Origin: Candidatus Deianiraea vastatrix
Lineage (GTDB): Bacteria; Pseudomonadota; Alphaproteobacteria; Rickettsiales; Deianiraeaceae
Length of the DNA: 64,000 nucleotides
Assembly: GCF_007993655.1 (NCBI RefSeq)
Contig: NZ_CP029077.1
Coordinates: 552,744-616,743 of the forward strand
Direction of reading: 5' to 3'
Shown here: one piece after another, positions 55,225-64,000 of the stretch
How the letters are laid out: every line of letters starts with the position of its first letter
Numbering within the stretch: position 1 is the first letter of the stretch
Notes under the pieces: generated by a model
What the model was told of the DNA's origin: nothing
Database searches by the model: none
The model's input: only the letters and a program-made list of their open reading frames with translations
Position numbers and translations under genes: made by a program

Positions 55225-56187
55225 CTATATAGATGTGGTTGGCAATACTGCTTCTTCTGAATCAGATTCAGCAACATTTTCAACAATTTGTCTAGTTTCT
55301 GTAGAAAAAGATGCATTTGTTTCAGTGTTTTTTTCATTGTTAGTATCCTTTTTCTTTGAAGACTTTTGGTTCAAATTTATTAGATTTTTAGTTGAACTCT
55401 TTTGATCATTGTTTATATCTATGTTATAAGATGAAACATAATCCTTTATAGCTCTTAAAATTGTATCACAAAAAAGACCTGCTATAAATTTAATAGCTTT
55501 TCTAGAATCGTCATTACAAGGTATAACATGCTCTAATCTTTCTATAGAAGAATTTGTATCAGCTATACCAATTGAGGAAATGCACAAAGAATCAGCTTCC
55601 GCAATAGCAATTGAATCTTTATTTGTATCAAAAACAACAACAATATCAGGTCTAGATGTAACTGTACGAAGTCCGTCAAAATAAACTTTTAACTTATCCA
55701 ACGATTTAGATATAACACCAAGCTCTTTTTTTGAATAAACAGAGTGTCTTCCTTTATCATCAACTTCTGATAAAATTTTCTCATATTTTTTAATTTTCTT
55801 TATTGATATAACTATAGTTCTCCAATTTGTAAGCATTCCACCAAGCCATCTGTGTGTAACATAAGGTTGACCACATTTAATTGCATAATCACGAACGATA
55901 TCACGCACACCTTGTCTTGTTGACACGAACAAAACAGATTTTCCAGACTTAACAGCGTTATAAATACTGTATAAAGCAGTAACCAATTGAGAATGGGTTT
56001 TTCTAACATCTATAATATGAATTCCATTTCTCTCGCCAAAAATATAGGGCTTCATCTTGTGATTCCAAGTAGAAGTTTTATGTCCAAAATGCACAGAATT
56101 TGCTATTAAATCCTCTATTGTGAAAAACGGCAAAACGCTAGATGCTGACTTGTTAAATTTTTGTTTTTTTTCAGATGATGAAGTCAT
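55225..56187 (-). CDS. rpsB: 30S ribosomal protein uS2 with long C-terminal tail
   Basis: 320 residues, compared with 240-260 normally. VHFGHKTSTWNHKMKPYIFG, LFVSTRQGVRDIV, THRWLGGMLTNW, PDIVVVFDTNKDSIAI and the NSSIERLEHVIPCNDDS core are clear. About 70 residues beyond the family end are Ser/Asn/Lys/Glu-rich and probably disordered. tsf (EF-Ts) normally follows rpsB; here there is only a gap before convergent pheT. Confidence 0.93.
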   Translation of the reverse strand: MTSSSEKKQKFNKSASSVLPFFTIEDLIANSVHFGHKTSTWNHKMKPYIFGERNGIHIIDVRKTHSQLVTALYSIYNAVKSGKSVLFVSTRQGVRDIVRDYAIKCGQPYVTHRWLGGMLTNWRTIVISIKKIKKYEKILSEVDDKGRHSVYSKKELGVISKSLDKLKVYFDGLRTVTSRPDIVVVFDTNKDSIAIAEADSLCISSIGIADTNSSIERLEHVIPCNDDSRKAIKFIAGLFCDTILRAIKDYVSSYNIDINNDQKSSTKNLINLNQKSSKKKDTNNEKNTETNASFSTETRQIVENVAESDSEEAVLPTTSI

Positions 56188-56292
56188 TTTAAAACTTAAA
56201 ATATTAAACCTAATTTAAAACTAGCTAAATAATATGTTTTACAAAAGTCAAGTACTTTTTTTAAATAATAACTTTAGCCATGAAAATCTTTA

Positions 56293-57789
56293 TTATTGAA
56301 AGCAGTTTAACGACATGTCAGAATTTTCTTCTATATTTGCAAGTTTTAAAATGGTATTTGCGATATTTGCAAGACCTAAATTTGGCTTAAACGCTATATT
56401 TTTATCATCGATACAGACAATAAAAGGCACCGGATTTAAAGTGTGCTGTGTATGCAAATGTCCGTCGCAGTCTATCATTTCCTCGATATTTCCGTGATCT
56501 GCCGTAATTACCATTATATAATTATTATCAACTGCGGATTGTAAAATTGTACCTGCAACCTCGTCTATAACCTCTGCAGCCCTGATGGATGCTGTAAAAT
56601 TTCCACTATGACCTACCATGTCTCCATTTGCAATATTGCAAACTATTAAGTCGTATTTTTTGCTTTTCATTTCCAAAATTAAGCGATCTTTTAGCTCAAA
56701 AGCTGACATTTCAGGCTTTAAATCATACGTTGCGACATTTGGAGAAGGTATTAAAATTCTATCTTCACCAGCTAAAATTTCATCACTGCCACCGCTGAAA
56801 AAGTATGTTACGTGTGCATATTTTTCGGTTTCCGCGATACGAAGTTGATTAAGTCCTAAATTTGCGTAAATATGCCCAAGGGAATTGAGTTTTTCGCTTT
56901 TTTCAAATACAATACTTGCATCCAAATCTGCAAAATATCTTGTCATTGCAATATTTTCTATTCTTGGAATATTTTGATAAATATCTTTTTGTGATGTGAA
57001 AACTGATGAAATTTGACGCATTCTATCAGCTCTGAAATTTGCAAAAAACACAATATCGTCCGTCTCAATTCCGCTATAACCAGAGATAAAACATGGCTTT
57101 ATAAACTCATCGCTTATGCTATTATTTTTGTAAAATTCAACAATGGTTTTAAGGTCTTTAAACTCAAGTGAATCTGCGAAAATCATAGCATCTGTCGCAA
57201 GTTTTACTCTATCCCACTTGTTGTCTCTATCCATGGCGTAATATCTTCCAGACACGCTTGCAAGTTTAATATTTTTGCTAGATTTCACAAAATCTTCAAG
57301 ATCTATCCAGTCTTGCGTTAAAAATTGACCTGGCTTTACATCTCTTCCATCTGTTATAATATGCAAATTCACCAAAATTCCCTTGTCTGCAATGGTTTTT
57401 GCAATATATTTAATGTGCTGCCTGTGCCCATGCACCCCGCCATCTGAATAAAGACCAACAATGTGCACTGCTTTTTTTGCATCAAGCAATTTTTTACAGG
57501 CTTCATTGTTGAAAAAATATCCAGATTTAATCGCATTATTTATCATTGGCAGATCTTGCATATTAATCGTTCCAGTGCCAATTGTACTATGACCCACTTC
57601 AGAATTTCCCATTTGCCCGTCGTCAAGACCCACGGCCTGCCCTGACGCATCAAGCATTGTGTGTGGATATTTGCTTAAAATATGCTCAAAATTTGGCATT
57701 TTCGCCTTTGCAACAGCATTATTTGGGCAGTCTCTATTGCCAAATGCAAACCCATCTAATATACAAAGTAGAATCTTTTTATGCAACAT
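56293..57789 (-). CDS. gpmI: 2,3-bisphosphoglycerate-independent phosphoglycerate mutase
   Basis: 498 residues. ILDGFAFG (metal Asp), GQMGNSEVGHSTIGTG with the phospho-Ser, IHIVGLYSDGGVHGHRQHI, TDGRDVKPG and ITADHGNIEEM are all present. It interconverts 3- and 2-phosphoglycerate with two Mn ions. With gap and pgi it supports glycolysis or gluconeogenesis. Confidence 0.96.
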   Translation of the reverse strand: MLHKKILLCILDGFAFGNRDCPNNAVAKAKMPNFEHILSKYPHTMLDASGQAVGLDDGQMGNSEVGHSTIGTGTINMQDLPMINNAIKSGYFFNNEACKKLLDAKKAVHIVGLYSDGGVHGHRQHIKYIAKTIADKGILVNLHIITDGRDVKPGQFLTQDWIDLEDFVKSSKNIKLASVSGRYYAMDRDNKWDRVKLATDAMIFADSLEFKDLKTIVEFYKNNSISDEFIKPCFISGYSGIETDDIVFFANFRADRMRQISSVFTSQKDIYQNIPRIENIAMTRYFADLDASIVFEKSEKLNSLGHIYANLGLNQLRIAETEKYAHVTYFFSGGSDEILAGEDRILIPSPNVATYDLKPEMSAFELKDRLILEMKSKKYDLIVCNIANGDMVGHSGNFTASIRAAEVIDEVAGTILQSAVDNNYIMVITADHGNIEEMIDCDGHLHTQHTLNPVPFIVCIDDKNIAFKPNLGLANIANTILKLANIEENSDMSLNCFQ

Positions 57790-57838
57790 TTTTCCATGCC
57801 ATTTTTACAATTCTAATATCAAAGAAATAAATATCAAT

Positions 57839-58480
57839 TTATTTCTTTGTCTTATCAATATTTAGCATTTCATCGGGAGTTTTTCCTGAATCACGCATGC
57901 CAGATTTCTGAGATAATTTAATACTTCCAGTTGCAACACTTGCATCTTTGTCAAGTAATTGATCTATACTAATAGATAAAATCCCCGCAATATCTATTAG
58001 CGTATGAACATACATAGAGCCTTTACCGTTTTCATACTTTTGTACCTGTTGCGGCGTGACATTTAACTTTTTTGCAATCTGCAATTGGGTTAAATTAATT
58101 TTCTTACGGAAAAATAAAATATTTTTACCTATATTAACATACAGCTCTGGAGCATCTATTTTTTTAAATATTTCAATAATACTATTACTAGAAAAGCCAA
58201 CATTTACATTAATTTTATTTACATTACTCACCAAGTTACCCTTATCAAGCATTTTTTTAACCGATGTTCCAAGAATTTTTGAAATATCAATCAATGTATG
58301 AACATACATCTGACCGTTTCCATTTTCATACTTTTGAACTTGCTGTGCTGTAACATTTAACTTCTGTGCAATTTGCAATTGTGTCAACTGCTTTTCTTTT
58401 CTAAAGACTAAAATATTTTTCCCAATATTATTGTACAGATCTTCAGAATTGACTTTTTGAAATAATTCAACTATAGCCAT
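57839..58480 (-). CDS. Tandem-duplicated XRE-type helix-turn-helix regulator
   Basis: 213 residues with two near-identical halves. Each has NIGKNIL, FRK, LTQLQIA(Q/K)KLNVT, QQVQKYENG and MYVHTLIDI, first at about 17-75 and again at about 115-172, joined by a 35-residue linker. Each half is a complete XRE/Cro-like DNA-binding fold, so one chain could bind a palindrome as a pseudo-dimer. The C-terminal 30 residues are charged. Targets are unknown. It lies between gpmI and the divergent thrS. Confidence 0.85.
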   Translation of the reverse strand: MAIVELFQKVNSEDLYNNIGKNILVFRKEKQLTQLQIAQKLNVTAQQVQKYENGNGQMYVHTLIDISKILGTSVKKMLDKGNLVSNVNKINVNVGFSSNSIIEIFKKIDAPELYVNIGKNILFFRKKINLTQLQIAKKLNVTPQQVQKYENGKGSMYVHTLIDIAGILSISIDQLLDKDASVATGSIKLSQKSGMRDSGKTPDEMLNIDKTKK

Positions 58481-58594
58481 AGATAAAAAAAAATAATCAC
58501 TAAATATGTCTTATATTTCGATATAAAAAACAAGAAAAAAAATCTTGTAATATAAAAAAATACTATCCAAAATATTTTCAAATATTTCTGCTTT

Positions 58595-60787
58595 ATGATA
58601 AAAATCACCTTTCCAGACGGCAAAATTGGCGAATTTGAGAGCGGAATTACAGGGCTTGAAATTGCAAAAAATATTTCAATTAGTCTTGCAAAACGCACAA
58701 CTGCCATGCGAATTAATGGTAATTTAGTTGATATTAGCACTAAAATAATAGTTGATTCCACTATAAAATTCATCACAAACGACTTAGGCGACGAAGACTG
58801 TCTTGACATCCTAAGACACGACGCCGCGCATTTACTTGCCCAAGCGGTAAAAGAAATCTATGGAAATAAGGTGCAAATTACAATCGGACCAAATATTGAA
58901 AATGGATTTTACTACGATATAGCATCAGGCTTTTCGTTTTCTACTGATGATTTAGCGAAAATCGAGGCAAAAATGCAGGAAATATCGCAAAAAAACTATC
59001 CAATCACCCGTGAGGAATGGAAAAGTCTTGATGCAATCGCATATTTTAAGTCAATTGGCGAGAATTACAAGGCTGAAATTATTGCGGATTTGTTTAATAC
59101 TGAAAAAATTAAGCTTAACGAAAAGGACTCTGCAGAATGGGGTAATTCATTAGATATAACTAACATTGCTTCGATGTCAATTGAAATTAATAATGAAATA
59201 AAAGGATTTTTACAATATTATTATGAAAAAGGCAAACTAACAATTATGGAACTTTCGGAAGATTTAGTTCTAAATACATATACTGCTCGTGAAATAGCTT
59301 CTCAATTAATTCGTCTCAAATTTTATGACAAGCATGTTGATGAAATCTACTATAATAAACAAAACATAACCCAAGAAATAAAAGAAAAGCTAGACAAAGA
59401 AGTCGTTTCCGTATACAAACACGGGGATTTTACAGACCTTTGCCGCGGCCCACACGCACCGTCTACCGGTATGACAAAATTTTTCAAGCTGCAAAAAGTT
59501 TCAGGCGCTTACTGGCGTGGAGACAGCAAAAACCAAATGCTACAGCGGATTTACGGCACAGCTTGGCACTCTAAAGCGGCGCTTGACGATTATTTAAAGA
59601 TGATCGAGGAAGCAGAAAGGCGAGATCACAGAAAAATCGGCTTAGAGCTTGATCTTTTTCATGTTCAAGAAGAAGCGGCTGGGTGTGTTTTTTGGCATCA
59701 TAACGGCTGGACAATATATAAAATTATCGAAAATTTCGTACGCGAAAAAATGCTGGAAAATGGCTACCAAGAAGTAAAAACCCCTCAAATGGTGGATAAA
59801 ATTTTATGGGAAAAGTCAGGTCACTGGGAAAAATTCCACGAAAATATGTTTGTTTGCGAAACTGAGGAAAAAACCTTCGCAATAAAGCCCATGAATTGCC
59901 CTTGCCATATACAAATTTTTAATCAGGGTCTCAAAAGTTATCGTGATTTACCTCTTCGCATGGCGGAATTTGGCTCATGCCATAGAAACGAGTCATCCGG
60001 CTCACTTCACGGCATAATGCGTGTGCGAAATTTCACCCAAGACGACGCGCATATATTTTGCACAATTGACCAAATTGAAAGCGAAACCATGGCATTTTGC
60101 AAATTGCTTTTTGAAATTTACGCAAAATTTGAGTTCAACGATGTTGCAATAAAGCTTTCAACAAGACCCGAAATGCGCGTTGGAAGCGATGAAACTTGGG
60201 ATAAGGCCGAAAGCATGCTTTCAAATGCGATTAAAAACTGCGGATATGAATACGAAATCCTCCCTGGAGAAGGTGCATTTTATGGCCCAAAGCTTGAATT
60301 TCAGTTAAAAGATGCGATTGGAAGGCGTTGGCAGTGCGGAACCCTGCAGCTTGATTTTAACATGACAGATCGCCTTGGCGCAAAATTTATCAATAAAGAC
60401 GGGGAAAAAGAAACACCTGTAATGCTGCATCGTGCAATTTTAGGCTCACTTGAGAGATTTATTGGCATTTTAACCGAAAATTATGCAGGAAAATTCCCAT
60501 TCTGGCTTGCCCCAAGTCAAATCGCAATATGCACAATAACTAACGATTTAGACGATTATGCAAGCGAGATTGTAGCAGATTTAAAGTCAAAAGGGGTGCG
60601 TGTTATTTTTGACAATAACGCCGCAACGCTAAATGCGAAAATTCGCGCTCACAGCCTTGCAAAAATACCTTTTATTGGCATAATTGGGAAAAAAGAAAAG
60701 GAACTTTCGCAGATAACAATGCGCCGCCTTGGAAGTGATGAAAATATCACGATAAATGCTGGTGAAATTATTGATTTTTGTAAATAA
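58595..60787 (+). CDS. thrS: Threonyl-tRNA synthetase with large insertion in editing domain
   Basis: 730 residues, versus about 640. TGS domain (1-60), editing domain with [11 protein letters not shown] and [12 protein letters not shown], catalytic domain with class II motif 2 ([18 protein letters not shown]) and zinc residues (MNCPCHI, FTQDDAH), and anticodon domain (from [11 protein letters not shown]). Between residue 166 and the conserved [17 protein letters not shown] at 270 there are about 100 residues instead of roughly 12. The insertion is Asn/Lys/Ile/Tyr-rich and in frame. It could be a separate helical module or a mobile coding insertion. Confidence 0.93.
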   Translation: MIKITFPDGKIGEFESGITGLEIAKNISISLAKRTTAMRINGNLVDISTKIIVDSTIKFITNDLGDEDCLDILRHDAAHLLAQAVKEIYGNKVQITIGPNIENGFYYDIASGFSFSTDDLAKIEAKMQEISQKNYPITREEWKSLDAIAYFKSIGENYKAEIIADLFNTEKIKLNEKDSAEWGNSLDITNIASMSIEINNEIKGFLQYYYEKGKLTIMELSEDLVLNTYTAREIASQLIRLKFYDKHVDEIYYNKQNITQEIKEKLDKEVVSVYKHGDFTDLCRGPHAPSTGMTKFFKLQKVSGAYWRGDSKNQMLQRIYGTAWHSKAALDDYLKMIEEAERRDHRKIGLELDLFHVQEEAAGCVFWHHNGWTIYKIIENFVREKMLENGYQEVKTPQMVDKILWEKSGHWEKFHENMFVCETEEKTFAIKPMNCPCHIQIFNQGLKSYRDLPLRMAEFGSCHRNESSGSLHGIMRVRNFTQDDAHIFCTIDQIESETMAFCKLLFEIYAKFEFNDVAIKLSTRPEMRVGSDETWDKAESMLSNAIKNCGYEYEILPGEGAFYGPKLEFQLKDAIGRRWQCGTLQLDFNMTDRLGAKFINKDGEKETPVMLHRAILGSLERFIGILTENYAGKFPFWLAPSQIAICTITNDLDDYASEIVADLKSKGVRVIFDNNAATLNAKIRAHSLAKIPFIGIIGKKEKELSQITMRRLGSDENITINAGEIIDFCK

Positions 60788-60797
60788 ATAAAAGTCC

Positions 60798-60828
60798 AAG
60801 AGGTTACATTTGAAATACACCTCTTTTT
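60798..60828 (+). terminator. Intrinsic terminator after thrS
   Basis: AAGAGGT at 60798-60804 pairs with ACCTCTT at 60819-60825 around a 14-base loop, followed by TTT. It lies 10 bases after the thrS stop. The 3' arm and T-run come from the duplicated recN tail (60817-60891). Confidence 0.55.
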
Positions 60829-60891
60829 AAAATCTTAGTTGCCAAATCTTGTGCGGCTTTGTCTGGATTTGCTGATATCATGCGGGAAATT
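60817..60891 (-). repeat. Duplicated copy of the recN 3' end
   Basis: These 75 bases match 60957-61031 with one mismatch (position 60873 T versus 61013 A). On the minus strand they encode ISRMISANPDKAAQDLATKI then LKRGVFQM and stop, the RecN C-terminus with a slightly different last two residues. The 65 bases between the copies are noncoding. The copy lies between thrS and recN. Confidence 0.9.
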
Positions 60892-60943
60892 GTACAAAAA
60901 TTTTTACTTTATCAAATTTTCAAAGTGCTATATTTTGTCAACT

Positions 60944-62635
60944 TTAATGACTAAAAACACCTCTTTTTAAAATCTTAGTTGCCAAATCTTGTGCGGCTTT
61001 GTCTGGATTTGCAGATATCATGCGGGAAATTTCGCCAAGACGCATGCTATCGTCAAGTGATAAAATAGAGGTAATGGTTGAATTCTCTAGGCTTGATTTT
61101 GCAACCTGTAGTTGATTATCTGCAATTCCTGCAATATATGGGCTGTGTGTTATTGCAATTATCTGTAGAAATTTTGACATCTTGTAAAGCTCGCTTGCAA
61201 CTTTAATTGATATATTTGAGCTGAGACCTGCTTCAATTTCGTCAAAAATCACAACGCCGCCGCTGTTAAACTTCGTTGCAATGGCTGCTTTTAGGGCTAA
61301 AATTAACCTTGAAATCTCACCGCCAGATGCAATTTCGTCAATTGGAAGCGTCTTTGACCCACGATTAAGGCAGGCCATAAAACGCACGGAATTTGACCCA
61401 ATTTCAGTGATTTTGTCTGAAATATTTTCAATTTCTATCTTAAAAATTGCCTCTTTCATTTCAAGATTTGTAAGCATTGAGTTTACAAATTCCTCAATTT
61501 CAGTCGCACTTTTACGGCGAATTTTATCCAACTCTAACGCAGATTTTTCATATTCCTTGCGAATATTTTCAAGTTCATCTTCATATTTTTTTACATCCCC
61601 ACGAAGCTTATAAGTATTGTCAATTTTTTCACGAATTTCTTTAGTAAAGGCATAAAAAGACCCACTTGGAATGCGGTATTTTTGCGAAATGGATCTTATT
61701 AAATCCATTCTTTCCTCAAGCTCGTTTATATCAAGATCTGACGATTTTTTAACATCATCAATTAAATTTTCCAAAATATCCTTTGCCTGTATGATATTTT
61801 CACACGCAGCATCAAGTAACTCGGCAGATTTTTCAACTTCAGTGCAAATTGTCTCGGCTTTATCAGGGTTTTCATCATCTTGATAGGAGAATTTTGAAAA
61901 AGCATTTTGACACGACGCAATATTTAAACTTGAAATTTTTTCAACAATATGCAGTAAAGACTCGGAAATTCTATTTGCCTTTAAAAAATCAGCTCTTTTG
62001 GAAATCACTTCCCTTTCCTCATTTTCGCCAATTTCGTATTTTGCAAGCTCCTCTTCAAGTTCCTCAAGCTCATTAATCTCCTTTTCGCATTTTGCAAGAT
62101 TTTCACGCTTTTCAAGCAAAATCGCTAGCTTTTCCTTATAATTTTGGCTTAATTGCTTAATATTTTTAAACATTTCAGGATTTTGAATATATTTATCTAA
62201 AATTCCAATATGACACGCAGGAGACAAAACATCAAGCTGAGACATTTGCCCATGAATTTCAATTAAATCAGTTGTTAAATCACGTATGAAAGATACGCTC
62301 GATGGCATGTCGTTTATGAAAATCTTACTGCCTGAGTCTTTATTAATAACTTTTTTTATAACCAAAATACCGCTTACATCATAGCCAAATTCTTCAAGTT
62401 TCGCAAGCATATCCTTGTTTTTTGATATATCAAACTCTGCCCAAATAACCCCGCGTGTTGCACCATTTCTAATAACATTTTGGCTTGCTCTATCCCCTAC
62501 TATAATATTTATACTGTCTAAAATAACAGACTTTCCAGATCCGCTATCGCCTGTAATTGAAGTCATTCCAGGTGCAAAATTAATCTCAGCCCTTTCAATT
62601 AACACAATGTTTTCAATATACAAAGCTCTAAGCAT
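60944..62635 (-). CDS. recN: DNA repair protein RecN
   Basis: About 563 residues from ATG 62635 (TTG at 62641 also open). SMC-like: Walker A GDSGSGKSVIL near residue 34, long coiled-coil from about 150 to 370 (Glu/Lys/Leu rich), and the signature and Walker B in IASGGEISRLILALKA and VVIFDEIEAG. RecN tethers broken DNA ends. Its last 75 bases are duplicated downstream at 60817-60891. Confidence 0.95.
   Translation of the reverse strand: MLRALYIENIVLIERAEINFAPGMTSITGDSGSGKSVILDSINIIVGDRASQNVIRNGATRGVIWAEFDISKNKDMLAKLEEFGYDVSGILVIKKVINKDSGSKIFINDMPSSVSFIRDLTTDLIEIHGQMSQLDVLSPACHIGILDKYIQNPEMFKNIKQLSQNYKEKLAILLEKRENLAKCEKEINELEELEEELAKYEIGENEEREVISKRADFLKANRISESLLHIVEKISSLNIASCQNAFSKFSYQDDENPDKAETICTEVEKSAELLDAACENIIQAKDILENLIDDVKKSSDLDINELEERMDLIRSISQKYRIPSGSFYAFTKEIREKIDNTYKLRGDVKKYEDELENIRKEYEKSALELDKIRRKSATEIEEFVNSMLTNLEMKEAIFKIEIENISDKITEIGSNSVRFMACLNRGSKTLPIDEIASGGEISRLILALKAAIATKFNSGGVVIFDEIEAGLSSNISIKVASELYKMSKFLQIIAITHSPYIAGIADNQLQVAKSSLENSTITSILSLDDSMRLGEISRMISANPDKAAQDLATKILKRGVFSH
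60957..61031 (-). repeat. recN 3' end, second copy of the 75-base repeat
   Basis: This copy lies inside recN, encoding its last 23-25 residues (ISRMISANPDKAAQDLATKI and LKRGVF). It is the original; the other copy is 140 bases further along the minus strand at 60817-60891. Confidence 0.9.
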
Positions 62636-62720
62636 TTGCAAATAAATAAAGAATCTTCACAACAATAGAAGTATTATTTTTATATTCAAGTCTTTTTAAT
62701 AAGAAAAAAGATTAGTGCAA

Positions 62721-63284
62721 TTAAGCCCTTTCACGATACTGTCTACTTTCTATATTTACAATAATTAGCTCACCTTCTTTAATGAAAGATGGAACCTGTA
62801 TTGTGATTCCATTATTTAACTTCGCCGGTTTTGAAACATTTGTTACAGTTGCTCCTTTAATTTCAGGATCAGTTTCAATAACTTTTAATTTAATATTTTC
62901 AGGTAAAACAATTCCAACAAAAGCATCATCAATCAACTCTATTTTAACCTTAAGATCGTCGATTAAAAATACATGATCATCGCCGATGTCAGATAAATTT
63001 AACTCAAGCTCTTCGTATGTATCCATTCTTAAAAACAAAGCACTATCGCCGTTAATATAAGAAAATTGCGCATCAACTGTTTCTAAAATCAATCTGTCAA
63101 CTTTATCTTCAGAGCGAAATCTTTCGTTTAATTTTGAATTAGTCTTTATATTTTTTAACTCGGCTTGAATAAACGCCCCACCCTTTCCAGGCTTAACATG
63201 TTCAGTAGAAACCACCTTCCACATTCCGTTATTGTGATTTATAATAAATCCTTTTTTTAATTCATTTGCAGATATATTTGCCAT
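62721..63284 (-). CDS. efp: Elongation factor P
   Basis: 187 residues, three beta-domains. The modified-residue loop is VKPGKGGAF, where the Lys is the expected site of beta-lysylation; the family end GEVIVVNIESxxYxxR appears as GELIIVNIESRQYRERA. EF-P relieves ribosome stalling on polyproline. epmA and epmB are not in the window, so the modification is uncertain. Confidence 0.96.
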   Translation of the reverse strand: MANISANELKKGFIINHNNGMWKVVSTEHVKPGKGGAFIQAELKNIKTNSKLNERFRSEDKVDRLILETVDAQFSYINGDSALFLRMDTYEELELNLSDIGDDHVFLIDDLKVKIELIDDAFVGIVLPENIKLKVIETDPEIKGATVTNVSKPAKLNNGITIQVPSFIKEGELIIVNIESRQYRERA

Positions 63285-63351
63285 GTTTAAAGTATCAATT
63301 ATTACAGAAAATTAATATTTCTTTTTAAAAGTCAAGTAAATATTTTTATCT

Positions 63352-64000
63352 CTACCCTGCATTCTTGATTTTTTCCAAAAGGCTTTTTTTCTTTTCCTTG
63401 CCGTGAATTTCAGGCGTGTGCAAAATTAAGCAACAAGGAGTTAGGAAAAGCGTAAAAATCGTTGCAACTAAAAGCCCTCCACCAATAGTTGTTGAAAGCT
63501 GCTCCCACCACTGCCCACCTGGTGAATTATATACAATTTTCATATCAAAAAAATCAACAGAGAAATTAAAAATCATAGGGATTAAGCCCATAATCGTTGT
63601 TGCAGACGTCATTAAAATCGGGCGAAGTCTTTGCGCACATGTTCTTAAAATTGCCGAACGAATATCAAGACCTTGCTTCATGAAAACTTGATAAGTATCA
63701 ATTAATATAATATTATTACTTACAACAATTCCGGCAAGAGATATAACACCAAGCCCACACATTACTATTCCAAAGGAATCCCCTGTTGCAACAAGCCCTA
63801 AAAGAACACCCATAATTGACAAAATAACCGCAGACATCACAATTAAAGCATAGTAAATGTAGCCGAATTGCCCAATTAATATAGCAATTTTTAGGAAAAT
63901 AGCAGTTCCAAAAGCCTTCATTAAAAACGCACCTGTTTCCTTCTTATCGCCCTCTTCTCCTGCAAATCTAATTATAACATCTTTGTCAAAATTCTGAGTT
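63352..64000 (-). CDS. RND efflux permease, C-terminal part (runs off the window)
   Basis: The frame is open to the right edge; about 216 residues are visible. It starts in a periplasmic segment (DKDVIIRFAGEEGDKKETGA), then FLMKAFGTAIFLKIAILIGQ and five further membrane helices including GIVVSNNIILIDTYQ and LRPILMTSATTIMGLIPM, the typical end of an AcrB-like permease. The family pumps drugs, solvents or metals in exchange for protons. The gene continues outside the window, so its substrate and partners are unknown. Confidence 0.88.
   Translation of the reverse strand, partial: TQNFDKDVIIRFAGEEGDKKETGAFLMKAFGTAIFLKIAILIGQFGYIYYALIVMSAVILSIMGVLLGLVATGDSFGIVMCGLGVISLAGIVVSNNIILIDTYQVFMKQGLDIRSAILRTCAQRLRPILMTSATTIMGLIPMIFNFSVDFFDMKIVYNSPGGQWWEQLSTTIGGGLLVATIFTLFLTPCCLILHTPEIHGKEKKKSLLEKIKNAG

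Noticed and set aside
55133-55405. A 90-residue plus-strand frame after pheT
   Set aside because: Two thirds lie antisense to the rpsB tail; the Ser/Phe-rich sequence is the complement of the Lys/Glu-rich tail.
1-64000. CRISPR arrays, insertion sequences, prophage or integrases
   Set aside because: No regularly spaced direct repeats, transposase, integrase or phage genes were seen on either strand.

Overview
The window looks like a chromosomal segment of an AT-rich alphaproteobacterium, most plausibly a host-associated member of the Rickettsiales or a neighbouring lineage. The clues are an NDUFA12-type complex I protein, a COQ10/RatA-like protein, HemJ, a class I (archaeal-type) lysyl-tRNA synthetase, a lone VirB8 of a type IV secretion system, lipoprotein-free small membrane proteins, and core genes scattered out of their usual operons (infC without rpmI-rplT, rplU without rpmA, rpsB without tsf, pheT without pheS). 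The organism is inferred from gene content only; no rRNA is present. It still carries sugar-phosphate enzymes (pgi, gap, gpmI, tkt), biotin genes (birA, bioB), folate genes (folB-folK), peptidoglycan genes (murA, murF, mltG) and a non-mevalonate isoprenoid gene (ispE), so it is less reduced than an obligate energy parasite.

Layout. 1-9.7 kb: a partial membrane protein, a TPR protein coupled to infC, an NDUFA12 homologue, pgi-birA, a double FKBP-like membrane protein, a quinone oxidoreductase, ispE, rfbB and dgt. 9.8-12.3 kb: an ErpA-type Fe-S carrier, a COQ10-like protein, and a compact rhodanese/TSUP transporter/ArsR operon that looks like a persulfide-responsive sulfur module. 12.4-20.3 kb: rplU, a large pilin-like protein, murA, a cyclophilin, virB8 with a DciA-like gene, lysK, folB-folK and a second IscA-type carrier. 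20.4-23.7 kb: a decaying deoxyaminosugar cluster on the minus strand, with one intact aminotransferase, a truncated glycosyltransferase fused out of frame to a truncated formyltransferase, a TPP-enzyme fragment, and a ketoisomerase broken by a single-base deletion. 24-29.9 kb: a second pilin-like gene, a CDF metal transporter, an outer-membrane barrel, a DsbA-like protein, clpX-clpP and a GNAT acetyltransferase. 29.9-38.6 kb: a very divergent SRP54/Ffh, a short ATP-synthase-epsilon-like protein, lon-hemW, rpmE, gap-sodB and mltG. 38.9-50.7 kb: tkt, rne, bioB, tRNA-Arg(CCG), dnaQ, a SulP-carbonic anhydrase fusion, murF and recA. 50.8-64 kb: a large hydrophilic orphan protein (possible secreted effector), hemJ, pheT, rpsB, gpmI, a tandem XRE regulator, thrS with a roughly 100-residue insertion, recN with a duplicated tail, efp, and the end of an RND permease.

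Genes are tightly packed, often with stop/start overlaps (TGATG, TAATG, ATGA). Nearly all starts lack a Shine-Dalgarno sequence and have A/T-rich leaders. The most unusual items are the degenerate Ffh, the decaying glycan cluster with a homopolymer frameshift, the recN tail duplication that doubles as a terminator arm, the ThrRS insertion, and the compact sulfur module with a likely persulfide-sensing ArsR regulator.
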